A stretch of 64,000 nt of DNA from Gentiana macrophylla. Lineage: Eukaryota > Streptophyta > Magnoliopsida > Gentianales > Gentianaceae. The translations under genes were made by a program, and so were the position numbers. The stretch is from the NCBI GenBank assembly GCA_026214975.1, contig CM047808.1, positions 7,305,262 to 7,369,261 on the forward strand. The letters are read 5' to 3'. Each line of letters opens with the position of its first letter. Within the stretch, counting starts at the first letter, position 1. Positions 33,050-43,928 of the stretch are shown here, in pieces. The notes under the pieces were generated by a model, which made no database searches, was not told the DNA's origin, and saw only the letters and a program-made list of their open reading frames with translations.

Positions 33050-36000
33050 TTATGAAACAATAACTTGAAGCTCCTCATTTCCAAACTCTTTTTGCACTTC
33101 CTGTATTTCAACAACTGAAGAAGCAACAGATTTGTGTGATGCATAAACTTCAATCGTCTTCAAGGTAAGAATTTCTCCAAAACAGGGTGGTATTCTATTC
33201 AGCTTATCGCATGCATCCACGATAAGTACCTCCAGGCAAGTAAAAGACTCTACATACGCAATCCATTCAGCCAAATTAAAAACCTGCAGTTTCAAATACT
33301 TAAGCTTTGGGAATTCTGTATCTTCCATGTCCCACTTAGGCCCAACAAAGGATTTCTCTAGTAGCTTCAAAACCTCAAGACAAGGCATTTTACTAATAAC
33401 TGGTAAATATCTCCAGTCTAAATAGCACAATGATAATGAAAGTTTCTTAAGACTTGAAAGAAAGTTAAACGAACGTAAACATGCCTCTCCCACATAGCTA
33501 ACATTCAGCGACTCAAGTTTACTAAGAGAGTCCAGTTTTGGAAAATGTATACTCAGTTTACAATCGGTGCTGCAACGGAAGCTCAGTTTTCGAAGAGAAG
33601 GTGACCTTTGTAGAAAGACTTCTAAATCTTCTGTTGAGGAGACACGTAATGATGAAAAGCTTTCCAAGTTAACCATTTGGGGGTGGGAATGGGGGTATGC
33701 ATCACGTTTTTTGACACCCGAATTACTTATGTAACACTGATAGACAGATACATGCCTAAGCCTTGTCATGTTCCAGATAGCTTCGGGCAATTTTCCAAAA
33801 CGGAGTCTACTAAGAATCAGAATTTCTAGATTCCAGAGATTGGATATGAAATCGTTTAGAGTAGTTTTAGAAAATTCACGGCTATTCCACCATTTTGGAG
33901 AAGATGAAATTGCCATAAATCTCAGATGAACTACTGAACGCATCTCTCTTATAAAACAAGCATCGAAATCGAACTCTTCTATATCCATCACTTGAACAAG
34001 TTTCAAGTTGCTAAGATCATAACGATCATGACAACGTATTTTCCATTTACAACTAAAGAGCAGAGAGTGGATCCTTGGACATATATCTGTAGCATCACTG
34101 ACATATTTCCCTTTCATAGGGATGCAAACACGATATGGATTACGTAAAGTGGAACTTGATGAATTAGAACCCTCGTTATTGACCATTAATTGGAAAATGT
34201 TCTCCTCTTGAGCCTTTCTTTGACAAAATTCATGCACTAGATCATGAATCCGACAACTTTTGATCCCACCGTATGAACTTCTCTCATTAGCAATTACAAG
34301 GCTTCTATCAACTAGATCACTTAAGTACTCTTTTGCCACATTTTCCAAGTTTTCCCTATTGGAATTCTGCACAAATCCCTCAGCGATCCATTGCAACGTC
34401 AACTTATTCACACGAATTAATGCATCTTCTACAAATGCTCCAAAATAGAGAAAGCATGGCTTCAGATGCTCTGGTAAATGATGGTAGCTTAATTCTAACA
34501 CGCTCATACAATCTTCCGTCAAAACATAGGAACTTACTGCTTCAGAAATTTTATTCCACCAACTTAGACTTCTTTCCGTTCTAAGGAGACCTGCGATTAA
34601 AACAATTGTCAAAGGAAGGCCTTTGCATTTCTTTGCAATCATCTTCCCAAGCGTTGAAAAACCTGGTGGGCAACCTTTTGCATGGAATGCCTTACTTCGC
34701 AACAACTCCCAACTTTCTTCCTCAGACAGAAAACGTAGATGATGAAGGATACAATCTTTTTTGGCTTGTAAAGCAACATTATGAATACGCGCCGTGAAAA
34801 TAACTCTACTTCCATTTCGATCATTTGGAAGTGATCTTTCAACTTCATTCCAGGCCTTAACGTCCCAAACATCGTCCATTATAATAAGGTACCTTCTGCC
34901 TTTGAGACACTTACGAAGCATGTCTGCCAAATCTTCTTCCATCATATCATACATTTTGTCATCCTTCCCTTTGATATCAGCTAGAATATCAAGCAATATC
35001 TTTCTAGCATTATGAACTTGAGAGACGATACAATAAGCAAATATGTGAAAATGACGCCGAATTGCAGGGGCATTGTAAACCTTGTTAGCTAGCGTAGTCT
35101 TCCCTATGCCAACCATACCAACAATAGCAACAATATCAAGAAACTTAGATCCATTTATAAGATTTTCTATTAGTATTTCTACCTCCTTCTCTAAGCCCAC
35201 CATCACTTCATTGAAACCTACATTCCGAGGACTTTCAATCTTCAAACTTCTTAGAGCAACTGCTAAACCATCATGTGTCTTTCTACCTTCAATATTCTTA
35301 AGCTTGCTCTTAAGAATCTTAATTTCGTCTAGGACCTCCATCAGACGTGCCATATTATACCATAATGGATGGCCAATTACCGAACACAAATTAATGGCAT
35401 ATTCTGCTTTGTAAGCCAAATTGATAACTTTTAACCAAGTATCCTTTAGTTCTTTCTCTGCTTTTTGCTGTTCAAATAGATCATCGAGATAAGGCCTCAA
35501 AAACATTAGTTCCTCCTCAATTCTGATAATTAAATGCTTTGCAAAAGGGATAAAATTTGTGTCTCTTTTCAGCTTCTCCTTTAAGAAGCTAAGATTTTGT
35601 AAGAAGAAGTCAAAAAATCCAAGACCATTAATCTTTGGGAAATCATACGAAAATGAATCTCGGGTTCGGTCATAAACCTGTTGAATCTTGCCCTTTACTA
35701 GCTCAACCTTCCTCATAAAGTCACTTAAACATGTGTTTGCCTTGGATGAATTCCCCTTCATGTCATCAACAGAGAGAACGAGATACAAATCTTCTTTGAC
35801 AAGAACATCCATTTCGGCAGTCATCATCATCCAATCTTCATCCTCTCCATGCTCATCAGGTGGTTGAGCTAAAAAAGATATAACAAACATTAGAGATTCT
35901 TGAAGAATTAAAAATCGTCCATCAAAATAGCCACCAGATTCTCGAGGAGAAGGTTAAGGAAGATTTGAATAATCTGTCCCAAAAGAAGAGAGTCTAATTG

Positions 36001-36789
36001 CCCCAACTTCATTTCCTTTAAGAATCTGAAGTAAAAGGCCTTAAAAACGGGGTCACAAGGTTTGATCAACTGCAGCACATTAAACAACAAAAGATTCAGT
36101 TTTGTTGACATTTCTTCATCTACTGCCTTCACCCAATATAGAAATACAAGGCTCGTTGAACATTGAGCAAAAGCATGGACAACAACCTTCAACTCTTGCA
36201 ATTCCTTGAAACCTTCCCATTCCATAGGAGTTGTTAGATCAAAGATATCACGCATCAATCTGAGCTTTTTCTCGAGGGTTGCAATTTGATTCTTGAGCAA
36301 AACAATTTCATCACCTGTTTTGTTCTTGTAAAGATCCTTGAGATTCTCGAGAATTACATCCAGAAATTTCTGAATCTGAATCATCTTAAAAGAATTGCAT
36401 CTCAACGAGCACTTTAACAGAAGTTCACACGATTCTCCAATTATTTGCTTACAGATTTGAATTTTTTCTTGCAGATCCAGAATAAATAATCCGTATTCAT
36501 GTCTTGCGTTTTCCAAAGAGGAAGGAGCAACTAGACTTTTTCTTGATATTCCCCACATAGCTTCACGAGTATGATTTACAGACATTAAAATTTGCCTGAT
36601 TTCTGCATCATCAGTATCCTCCAACATTAAAAGAGACCAGAAGAACATATTCAAGAATCTTAAGCCCGATTTACAAGATTGAATATTTTCCACCATCTGA
36701 TCAGCCCATGGAGAGTTTTCTGAAATCAAAGGGAGCTCTTCAAGAGTAGAGAGCTCAGCAAGAACAGGGTCAACGCATGTTACAGCCAT
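33050..36789 (-). CDS. R1-like coiled-coil NB-ARC-LRR immune receptor, split by one frameshift
   Basis: The start codon at 36787-36789 opens a 293-codon frame with the R1-type N-terminal region (to 35908). A 946-codon frame then runs from 35890 (in-frame homology back to about 35925) to a stop at 33050. One base change in phase near 35910-35930 separates them; together they give about 1,240 residues, near the usual R1-like length. In the second frame: P-loop GMVGIGKTT near residue 260, kinase-2 YLIIMDDVW near 335, RNBS-B NGSRVIFTAR near 360, GLPL near 422, RNBS-D LKPCFLYF near 480, MHD variant IHD near 548, then LRRs to about 930. This family are intracellular pathogen sensors with nucleotide-switched activity. 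The P-loop and Walker B residues look intact. It may be a recent pseudogene, a consensus error, or a gene with an unseen tiny intron. Confidence 0.85.
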
Positions 36790-37732
36790 TTTTTTTCTCT
36801 TTTTATCTCTCCGCTTCCTTTACAAGTATATTGCTAACACACACACCGGAAACACGACGATAGTAGATGGAAGACGAGAATCAAGCATTACATGAAGTTG
36901 GTGCAGAAATCTCAGCTGCAATTAAATAAGGGGTTTTAGTTTAAAAGGGTCCGAGGGGAGGGGTTTGCGTAAAAGGGCTTTGACCAAAACACCGAAATAA
37001 AAAATAAATAAAAAACAGGGGAAATATTAAAAACGGATGAAAGAATTAAAATGACCCCATCAACAAACGGATTTTTTCACTGCTTAGTTACTTTATATTT
37101 TCTCATCTTTCTAAGCAAATTGAAAAGGGAAAATCATTCCCTTATAATTGTCCTCTTTTTCCTCCTCTTTTTTCTCCAAATTCACGAAATGAAGAACTCT
37201 TCTCCCCTTTTTTTGCGAAACCAAACTGACTCCAATATCTACCATGTAAACGTAGCAAATCAATTAATGAACATTTCCCCATTAAAAACGCAGAAATCCA
37301 TTGAAGAAATGGCATCTTCTCAGCCATTAACTATCTCTTTGGAAGTTGTTACATGATAAATTGTGTTTTTCGATAATTACGATCATTCTTTGCTAATTGC
37401 AAATGATTTGGTTGGCTGATAATTTTAAATGCTTTTGTTTTTTATCCTTCATTTCTAGATTTGTTGATTTTTTTTGTGGTAAATTAATGATTTGTCGTAC
37501 AAGAAGAAAAAATTTAGCTTCAATATTTCAAAAGGGGATGTCTGAATGAAGTAGGTTTGGATTTTGTATTACAACTACAATGGTGATTACAATAGAATTA
37601 GTTATGGATTATGTGAAGAGAGGAAAAATGTAACACTTTTTTTTGTTTGTCTTTATGAAAGAATGTTACAATGGGTGCTATAAATGCAGCAGCTCAAAAG
37701 GATGTCCTGCAAATATGCTTGTGCTTGCTTAA
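36790..37732. other. Upstream region of the NLR; no gene recognised
   Basis: AT-rich sequence that should hold the promoter and 5' UTR of the minus-strand NLR. Open frames at 37051-37356 (+) and 37142-37327 (-) overlap each other, are low-complexity and match nothing. Confidence 0.45.
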
Positions 37733-37903
37733 TTTTCTGACCATAACCATGTATGTCCACCACCAAGAATGGACTATATTATTAATCAAAACCAATTTTG
37801 TAAGCAGGATGATGATGATGATCAAGAACATGAAGATTTTCAAAAGATTCTCACTGATGATATCAAGAATATTTCAAGTATTGGAATAGGAGAAAATGAT
37901 TAG
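37733..37903 (+). other. Possible small acidic exon, unrecognised
   Basis: Fifty-six open codons end at a stop at 37901. They contain CPPPRMDYIINQNQFC, a run of five Asp and the tail DFQKILTDDIKNISSIGIGEND. The composition looks coding, unlike the alternative frames, but there is no start codon of its own and no family match. Confidence 0.25.
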
Positions 37904-39398
37904 AAATGTAATTGATGAACTAGTATCTCTTGTTCAATTCCAATTCTGTATCAATTCGATTTAGTTTTAATTCGCAACAATATGCCTTTCTCCTACTCGA
38001 TATTTTGTTTTTCTGATGTGTAATTTGTTTAGGATGGACATTAGGGTAATTTGTTTATGGACATTAGGGTTTTGGTTTATTTACGTAAGTACAAAAAAAT
38101 TGTTGTCCTTCAAAGATTTTATGTGATTTTTTAGATTGTTATTTGTTTATGGGAAATTAGGGTTTCATGTTTTTTAATAGATTAGAAGTACTCATTTGTA
38201 ATCTAGTACAATATGTATTTGTAATCTATTGTCATTATCTACATAATCCATTTCTAGTTTTCATTATCTATTGGCATGGTTGTAAAAGATTAGAAATACT
38301 TATTTAGGGTTTTTTATGTTTATAATGAAATTTCCGATGGGGAAAAATATGCTACTCCCTCCGTCCCGTAATATAAATCCATTTATTTTTTTGGCCATTC
38401 CATAATATAAGTAACTCATTTATTAATTTTTAAAGCTGTGTGTAAAGTCAATACGCCTAATATATCAAGTGGAGGAGTAAACATTGTGGTTTTGGTTTAA
38501 GTGATTTTATGTGATTTTTGAGATTGTTATTTGTTTATGGGAAAATTAGGGTTTCATGTTTTTTTAATAGATTAGAAGTACTTATTTGTAATCAAGTACA
38601 ATATCTATTTGTAATCTATTGTCATTATGTAATATATTGTCATCATGTAATACATTTCTAGTTTTTTGAAGTAAATGGTAGAAGGGGGGTAGGTTTCCTA
38701 TTTAATTCCAACATAAATTGAGTAGACGTTGGTTCACTTCACACGGTTCAATTCCCGCCCCATTTATTGCCGCCCCATCATAACCCTTCTTCACTTTAGT
38801 CTCATCAGTTGAAATTAGAAGCCTTCATTCCAATTGCCGCCCATTGTTTCTTCATACCTTCATATCGGAATTTTCAGAGAAGGTAGGTTGTTTTTTTTAT
38901 TGTTTTTTGAAACAATGGGTATGTGGTTTCTTATTTTTGTGGTTTTAATTATTTCGCTTTTGGATGATTCGATCTAGTGAATGGATCAGTGTATAATTCT
39001 TTCGCTTTTTTTGAATGGATCTAGTGAAAAAAAGTGATTCGATGGAAATTTCTCTGTAAACTTTCAACAACAAAAAAAAGTGATTCATTCATTTCATTTC
39101 TCCTTCTTATGCTAGGTGCAATGGGTGATAGTGATAGCAAAGAAATGAGATTGTCTGTTCTCGAAAGAAAAGTCCACATTATAAGCAAAGTGATGTAGTA
39201 GTGATGATGAAGATCTCGAGTTAGATGGCGGTGATAATTGCTCACTAAGATTATAACCTCTACTGATTTATCCCGTGGCTATGTGTGGGTACGGTGTTAT
39301 CGGTTTTTTTTTTGTTTTTTTTTTTTAAAATTGATTGATAGTGATTTATCTCGTTTTTCACTTCATAATGGTTAATGTTATTTTTCTGGTTTTTTAGA
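37904..39398. other. AT-rich spacer with a 140-bp direct repeat and a truncated Stowaway end
   Basis: A segment at about 38120-38260 (TTGTTATTTGTTTATGGG..., TGTAATCTATTGTCATTA) is repeated at about 38507-38650. Between them, 38353-38470 begins CTCCCTCCGTCCC and aligns with the left half of the MITE at 57486, but has no right end. A short open stretch at 39121 (ATGGGTGATAGTGATAGC) could be an upstream exon of the B3 gene. Confidence 0.5.
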
Positions 39399-39655
39399 AT
39401 GTCCCAATCGCTTTTGCAAGAGCAAAAGGATTGCTAAAAAATAGGCTTGTGGGTGTGCGTGTTGCTGGGCGTAATTGGTGTTATGCTAGGACTGATGCTA
39501 CGACTAAGGGGACTAAGCGAGTCCGCATTAAAGGAATGCAGTCCTTTTATGAAGACAACCAAGTGACTGCTGGGGATGAACTTGTTTTCATTTTCTATGA
39601 ACATAGCACCGATGATGTGTTCCGTTTCTTGGTTACGATAAGAAAAGATAATTAG
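39399..39655 (+). CDS. B3 DNA-binding domain, last exon
   Basis: After an acceptor-like TTTTTTAG, 85 codons run to a TAG at 39653-39655. They start NVPIAFARAKGLL and contain GVRVAGRNWCYAR, KRVRIKGMQSFYEDNQV, and TAGDELVFIFYE...FRFLVTIRK. This is the second strand-loop-strand part of a plant B3 domain (F..N.L..GDELVF.F). The domain's first strands, or another exon, should lie upstream but are not identified. B3 proteins are plant-specific transcription factors. It could equally be a relic, as no complete gene can be assembled here. Confidence 0.6.
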
Positions 39656-40012
39656 TGGATGTGGTTCCGTTTCTTGGTTACGCTAAGTGGTTGTTTTGTA
39701 ATCTGAATTTTATGAATGTTATCCCAAAAAAAAAAAATGAATGTTATCAAGTTGTAGTGACCTAAGTGGACATGAAATTTATGAATGTTATGAATTTTGT
39801 TGTTGTATTGTGTTTTTTATGAAAAATTAGGGTTATATGTTTTTTATTACATTAGAAATACTTTAAAAATGGAAAGACACATTGAAGCTATTTTAATTTT
39901 CACAAAAAAAAAAAAATGGAAAGACACAAATCTAAAAAGTGTCACTTTACAATAGGAATGCATCATTCAATGGTTATTTTTGAAAAGTATCCTTAGTTCA
40001 ACATTTATTTAG

Positions 40013-40566
40013 TGCACCCCAGCAGGCTTCCCTTAGTCAGCAGGCTTCATAGTCAGCAGGCTTCCCTTAGTCAGCAGGCTTCATAGTCAGCAGAGTACCT
40101 AGTCAGCAGGCTTCCTAGTCAGCAGAGTGACTAGTCAGCAGGCTTCCTTTAGTCAGCAGAGTGACTAGTCAACAGGGTTATTATTTTATGTTATTAGTTT
40201 TTATTTACTGTAAGAACAAAGCAATGAGGAAGTATTCTTGTTTTATTAGAATAAAAAGCTCATTACAAACTAGGGGCCATCTTACTTCTATTAATAGAAG
40301 AGATGTCCAACGGCTATAAAGGCAAAAGCAGGAAACACTGTTCCAACGGTTAGTTGGACAGTGTTTCATCTGCTAAAAGACAAGGAAAAAACAGGGAGGA
40401 TTAGCCACTAATTTATATGAGTATTAGGGCTAATCCAAGGTAAATAAAAGACTAAAAAAACATATATTAAGAGAGAGCAAAAAACAAGGAGCCTGCTGAT
40501 ATGTTAGGCAAGAACCCTGCTGACATGTAACCCTGCTGATATGGTACCCTGCTGATATTTCTAACA
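40013..40566 (-). mobile_element. Probable solo LTR with minisatellite ends (554 bp)
   Basis: Minus strand: starts TGTTAGAAATATCAGC and ends GGGGTGCA. Flanks TTTAG (40008-40012) and TTTAC (40567-40571) match at four of five bases, as an aged target duplication. Inside on the minus strand are a TATA-like TTTATAG, an AATAAAA signal and a perfect-but-one hairpin GAAACACTGT..ACAGTGTTTC at 40332-40366. Both ends carry short repeats around CAGCAGG: an array of about 10 units (40020-40175) and four units (40492-40556) in inverse orientation. Confidence 0.55.
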
Positions 40567-40737
40567 TTTACCTTATTTACTAAAACACAACACATTAATT
40601 ACGATTCTTAATTTGTGTGAAACTAAAAAAATGACACTTTTTAAGGGACGGAGGTAGTACGTATTATTCACTTTTATTGGTCCAAGGAAAGTACATTATG
40701 CAATACGATACTAATAACACGCATTGAACGATTATAA
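40567..40737. other. MITE right end (truncated)
   Basis: 40625-40657 reads AAATGACACTTTTTAAGGGACGGAGGTAGTA, the right terminal repeat of a Stowaway-like MITE. Similar internal sequence (AAAAAGTGTCAC) at 39934 suggests the LTR inserted within that MITE, but no left terminus is visible. Confidence 0.4.
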
Positions 40738-41130
40738 TCAAGGATAACAATTCATATTCATATTTACATTACACGTTACATAAATTAACACATTAAACAA
40801 CAAAATTACATTCATGTTTACATTACACATTTTTGTTAGAAAAATGATTACACCTTCGGAGTCCGAAGAGTCGACTTCATTTCCTAAGGAATCATAGTAA
40901 TCCCGATGTTGTGTAGGCCCCTGCCTTTCTTTTTCTTCCTCTTCCATTTCAATGGCGATTTTCACTAGTTCCTCAAAATACTCCCTTTCCTTAATCATCC
41001 GTTCATATTCTTTATGTTCAAAATCTTCAAGTTCCTTAATGTCTTTGTTCATCATCTCTTCATATTCTCGATGTTGAAGATCTTCAATCTCCTCAATACT
41101 CAATAAACGAGTCTCATTAATCGCCACCAA
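40738..41130 (-). CDS. Hypothetical Glu/Lys-rich coiled-coil ORF
   Basis: One hundred and thirty codons. Residues 10-70 are strongly acidic-basic with a repeated unit (LQHREYEEMM, FEHKEYERMI), predicted as helical or coiled-coil. An acidic segment with SSDSEG follows, then a non-polar C-terminus that reads like spacer. A second short frame at 41146-41328 lies just upstream. No family recognised. It may be an exon of a transposon-associated gene, since it sits close to the MULE-like ORF on the same strand. Confidence 0.3.
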   Translation of the reverse strand: MVAINETRLLSIEEIEDLQHREYEEMMNKDIKELEDFEHKEYERMIKEREYFEELVKIAIEMEEEEKERQGPTQHRDYYDSLGNEVDSSDSEGVIIFLTKMCNVNMNVILLFNVLIYVTCNVNMNMNCYP

Positions 41131-41328
41131 TACTTCATCGAAACATTAAATTGTTAACCTAAAAATAACTATATCACAAACATCTAAATTAGATCCATCC
41201 ACATTCATCATTGTAGAAAAACAACACAATGGTTCACTCAATTTAACACTCAAACACACAAAGAAACACACACTTTCAAGCGGATCAATTGATTCACCCT
41301 TCATCGAAACATTAAGTTGCGTAATCAA

Positions 41329-41745
41329 TGCTTAGTTTGTTGAAGATAACAAAAAATGACAAGTCGATTGACAATTGAACATAATTATAGAAAAACAAAA
41401 AATTTTTTTTTTTAATAATTATCGAAACCAATTACTATAAATATCGAAAAACAAAAATTGACACTTAAGAAATTACCGCTCATGGTTCAAGTAGAATGGA
41501 TCTCGGAGATGATGCTTGCCGCTTGAATGGGTATATGCTAGCCGCGAAAATCGGGGTAAGTGGTAATCCGAGGCTTATCCCTTGTATACCTTTTATAGTG
41601 GGAAAGAGTCAAATCAATACTATAACGAGTCGAGTCGAGTCGAATCGAGTATTTTGTTATCAATTACAATAATTATTAATTAAAATTATCCGGGATTTAA
41701 TTGACAACAACACTATCAGGAATTATCCGGAATTTAATTACAATA
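41329..41745. other. Spacer before the satellite
   Basis: AT-rich. A short GAGTC-type pentamer run is at 41627-41650. Nothing else recognised. Confidence 0.45.
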
Positions 41746-43390
41746 ACCACCCAGTATGATCAGTGTATGGATCAATGACGGTCAAACCTAATACCGCCCA
41801 GTATGATCAGTGTATGGATCACTGACGGTCAAACCTAATACCACCCAGTATGATCAGTGTATAGATCAATGACGGTCAAACCTAATATCGACCGCCCAGT
41901 ATGATCAGTGTATGGATCACTGACGGTCAAACCTAATACCACCCAGTATGATCAGTGTATGGATCACTGACGGTCAAACCTAATACCACCCAGTATGATC
42001 AGTGTATAGATCAATGACGGTCAAACCTAATACCGCCCAGTATGATCAGTGTATGGATCAATGACGGTCAAACCTAATACCACCCAGTATGATCAGTGTA
42101 TGGATCAATGACTGTCAAACCTACTACCCCCCAGCATGATCAGTGTATGGATCAATGACGGTCAAACCTAATACCACCCAGTATGATCAGTGTATGGATC
42201 ACTGACGGTCAAACCTAATACCGTCCAGTATGATCAGTGTATGGATCAGTGCCGGTCAAACCTAATACCACCCAGTATGATCAGTGTAAGGATCAATGAC
42301 GGTCAAACCTAATACCACCCAATATGATCAGTGTATGGATCAATGACGGTCAAACCTAATACCTCCCAGTATGATCAGTTTATGGATCAATGACGGTCAA
42401 ACCTAATACCACCCAGTATGATCAGTGTAAGAATCAATGACGGTCAAACCTAATACCACCCATTATTATCAGTGTATGGATCAACAACTGTCAAACCTAA
42501 TACCACCCAGTATGATCATTGTATGGATCAGTGACGGTCAAACCTAATACCACCCAGTATGATCAGTGTAAGGATCAATGACGGTCAAACCTAATACCAC
42601 CCAGTATGATCAGTGTATGGATCACTGACGGTCAAACCTAATACCACCCAGTATGATCAGTGTATGGATCAACAACTGTCAAACCTAATACCACCCAGTA
42701 TGATCATTGTATAAATCAGTGACGGTCAAACCTAATACCACCCATTATTATCAGTGTATGGATCAACAACTGTCAAACCTAATACCACCCAGTATGATCA
42801 GTGTATGGATCAATGACGGTCAAACCTAATACCACCCCAAGATGATCGGTGTATGGATCATCGACGGTCAAACCTAATACCACCCAAGATGATCGGTGTA
42901 TGGATCAATGACGGTCAAACCTAATACCACCCAGTATGATCAGTGTATGGATCAACAACTGTCAAACCTAATACCACCCAGTATGATCAGTGTATGGATC
43001 AATGACTGTCAAACCTACTACCACCCAGTATGATCAGTGTAAGGATCAATGACGGTCAAACCTACTACCACCCAGTATGATCAGTGTATGGATCAATGAC
43101 GGTCAAACCTAATACCACCCAGTATGATCAGTGACCTAATACCACCCAGTATGATCAGTGTATGGATCAATGACGGTCAAACCTAATACCACCCAGTATG
43201 ATCAGTGTATGGATCAACAACTGTCAAACCTAATACCACCCAGTATGATCAGTGTATGGATCAACAACTGTCAAACCAAATACCACCCAGTATGATCATT
43301 GTATGGATCAGTGACGGTCAAACCTAATACCACCCAGTATGATCAGTGTATGGATCAACGACTGTCAAACCTAATACCACACAATATGAT
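41746..43390. repeat. 47-bp tandem array, about 35 units
   Basis: Unit ACCACCCAGTATGATCAGTG + TATGGATCAATGACGGTCAA + ACCTAAT. Units are well conserved. Variants fall at fixed positions (CAATGACGG, CACTGACGG, CAACAACTG, CAGTGACGG) and recur in blocks, hinting at higher-order repetition. One unit near 43130 is deleted to about half. Each unit has a short dyad TGATC..GATCA. The array runs straight into the C-terminal codons of the MULE-like ORF. Confidence 0.93.
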
Positions 43391-43928
43391 TCAAATAGTT
43401 TTTATTAATTTCCCCATTGATGTCGTTACATTCTTCCTCAACATAATCATTAATCATCTCACTCATAGTAGGCATTTCACAATTGTCCACATTCTCCCAA
43501 CCTTTCGACATTTCCTTCTCCACACCATTAGTACGATCCTTCTCCACACCATTCAAACCATCCTTCCCCACACCATTCAAACCATCATTTCTATCATCTT
43601 TATCAATGAGACTAATACCTACGTATGTTTTTTCAGAAAAAGATACTAACCACTTCACACTACTATCCGAATCAATCACCATCGGTGGTGCACATGGAAA
43701 GTTTGATGTTAGTGGCACAATACATTGCATTTCTATCTCTTTCCGTTTTGTATCGATCCCCAACTCCTTGACCACCTGACCGTACAACTCTGTAAATGTA
43801 TAGCTTTTACGAATCATGATTGCCTTCAATTTTCTCTTTCCTTGACCAACATACTTCCATTCCCATTTACCATCCATATCTTCTATAACCTCAACCGGAT
43901 AACAAACATGTATCCATACATGATCCAT
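43371..43928 (-). CDS. PB1-like / MULE-type N-terminal domain protein (possible transposon gene fragment)
   Basis: One hundred and eighty-five codons. Residues 1-110 (VWIHVCYPVEVI, YTFTELYGQVVKELGID, IEMQCIVPL, VIDSDSSVKWLVSF) resemble the N-terminal domain of plant Mutator-like transposase genes. Residues 112-140 are a 12-residue internal repeat (GLNGV.KD). The C-terminus is acidic and its last codons are made from the edge of the 47-bp array. No SWIM zinc finger or transposase core is nearby, so it is at best a partial element gene. Confidence 0.45.
   Translation of the reverse strand: MDHVWIHVCYPVEVIEDMDGKWEWKYVGQGKRKLKAIMIRKSYTFTELYGQVVKELGIDTKRKEIEMQCIVPLTSNFPCAPPMVIDSDSSVKWLVSFSEKTYVGISLIDKDDRNDGLNGVGKDGLNGVEKDRTNGVEKEMSKGWENVDNCEMPTMSEMINDYVEEECNDINGEINKNYLNHIVWY

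Noticed and set aside
37051..37356. Possible 101-codon gene
   Set aside because: Low-complexity hydrophobic stretch over AT-rich DNA, with an opposing frame; no family resemblance.
40625..40657. Complete Stowaway MITE
   Set aside because: Only the right terminal repeat is visible; the left terminus could not be found.
41746..43390. CRISPR-like array
   Set aside because: Units are continuous 47-bp repeats without unique spacers, in plant nuclear DNA.
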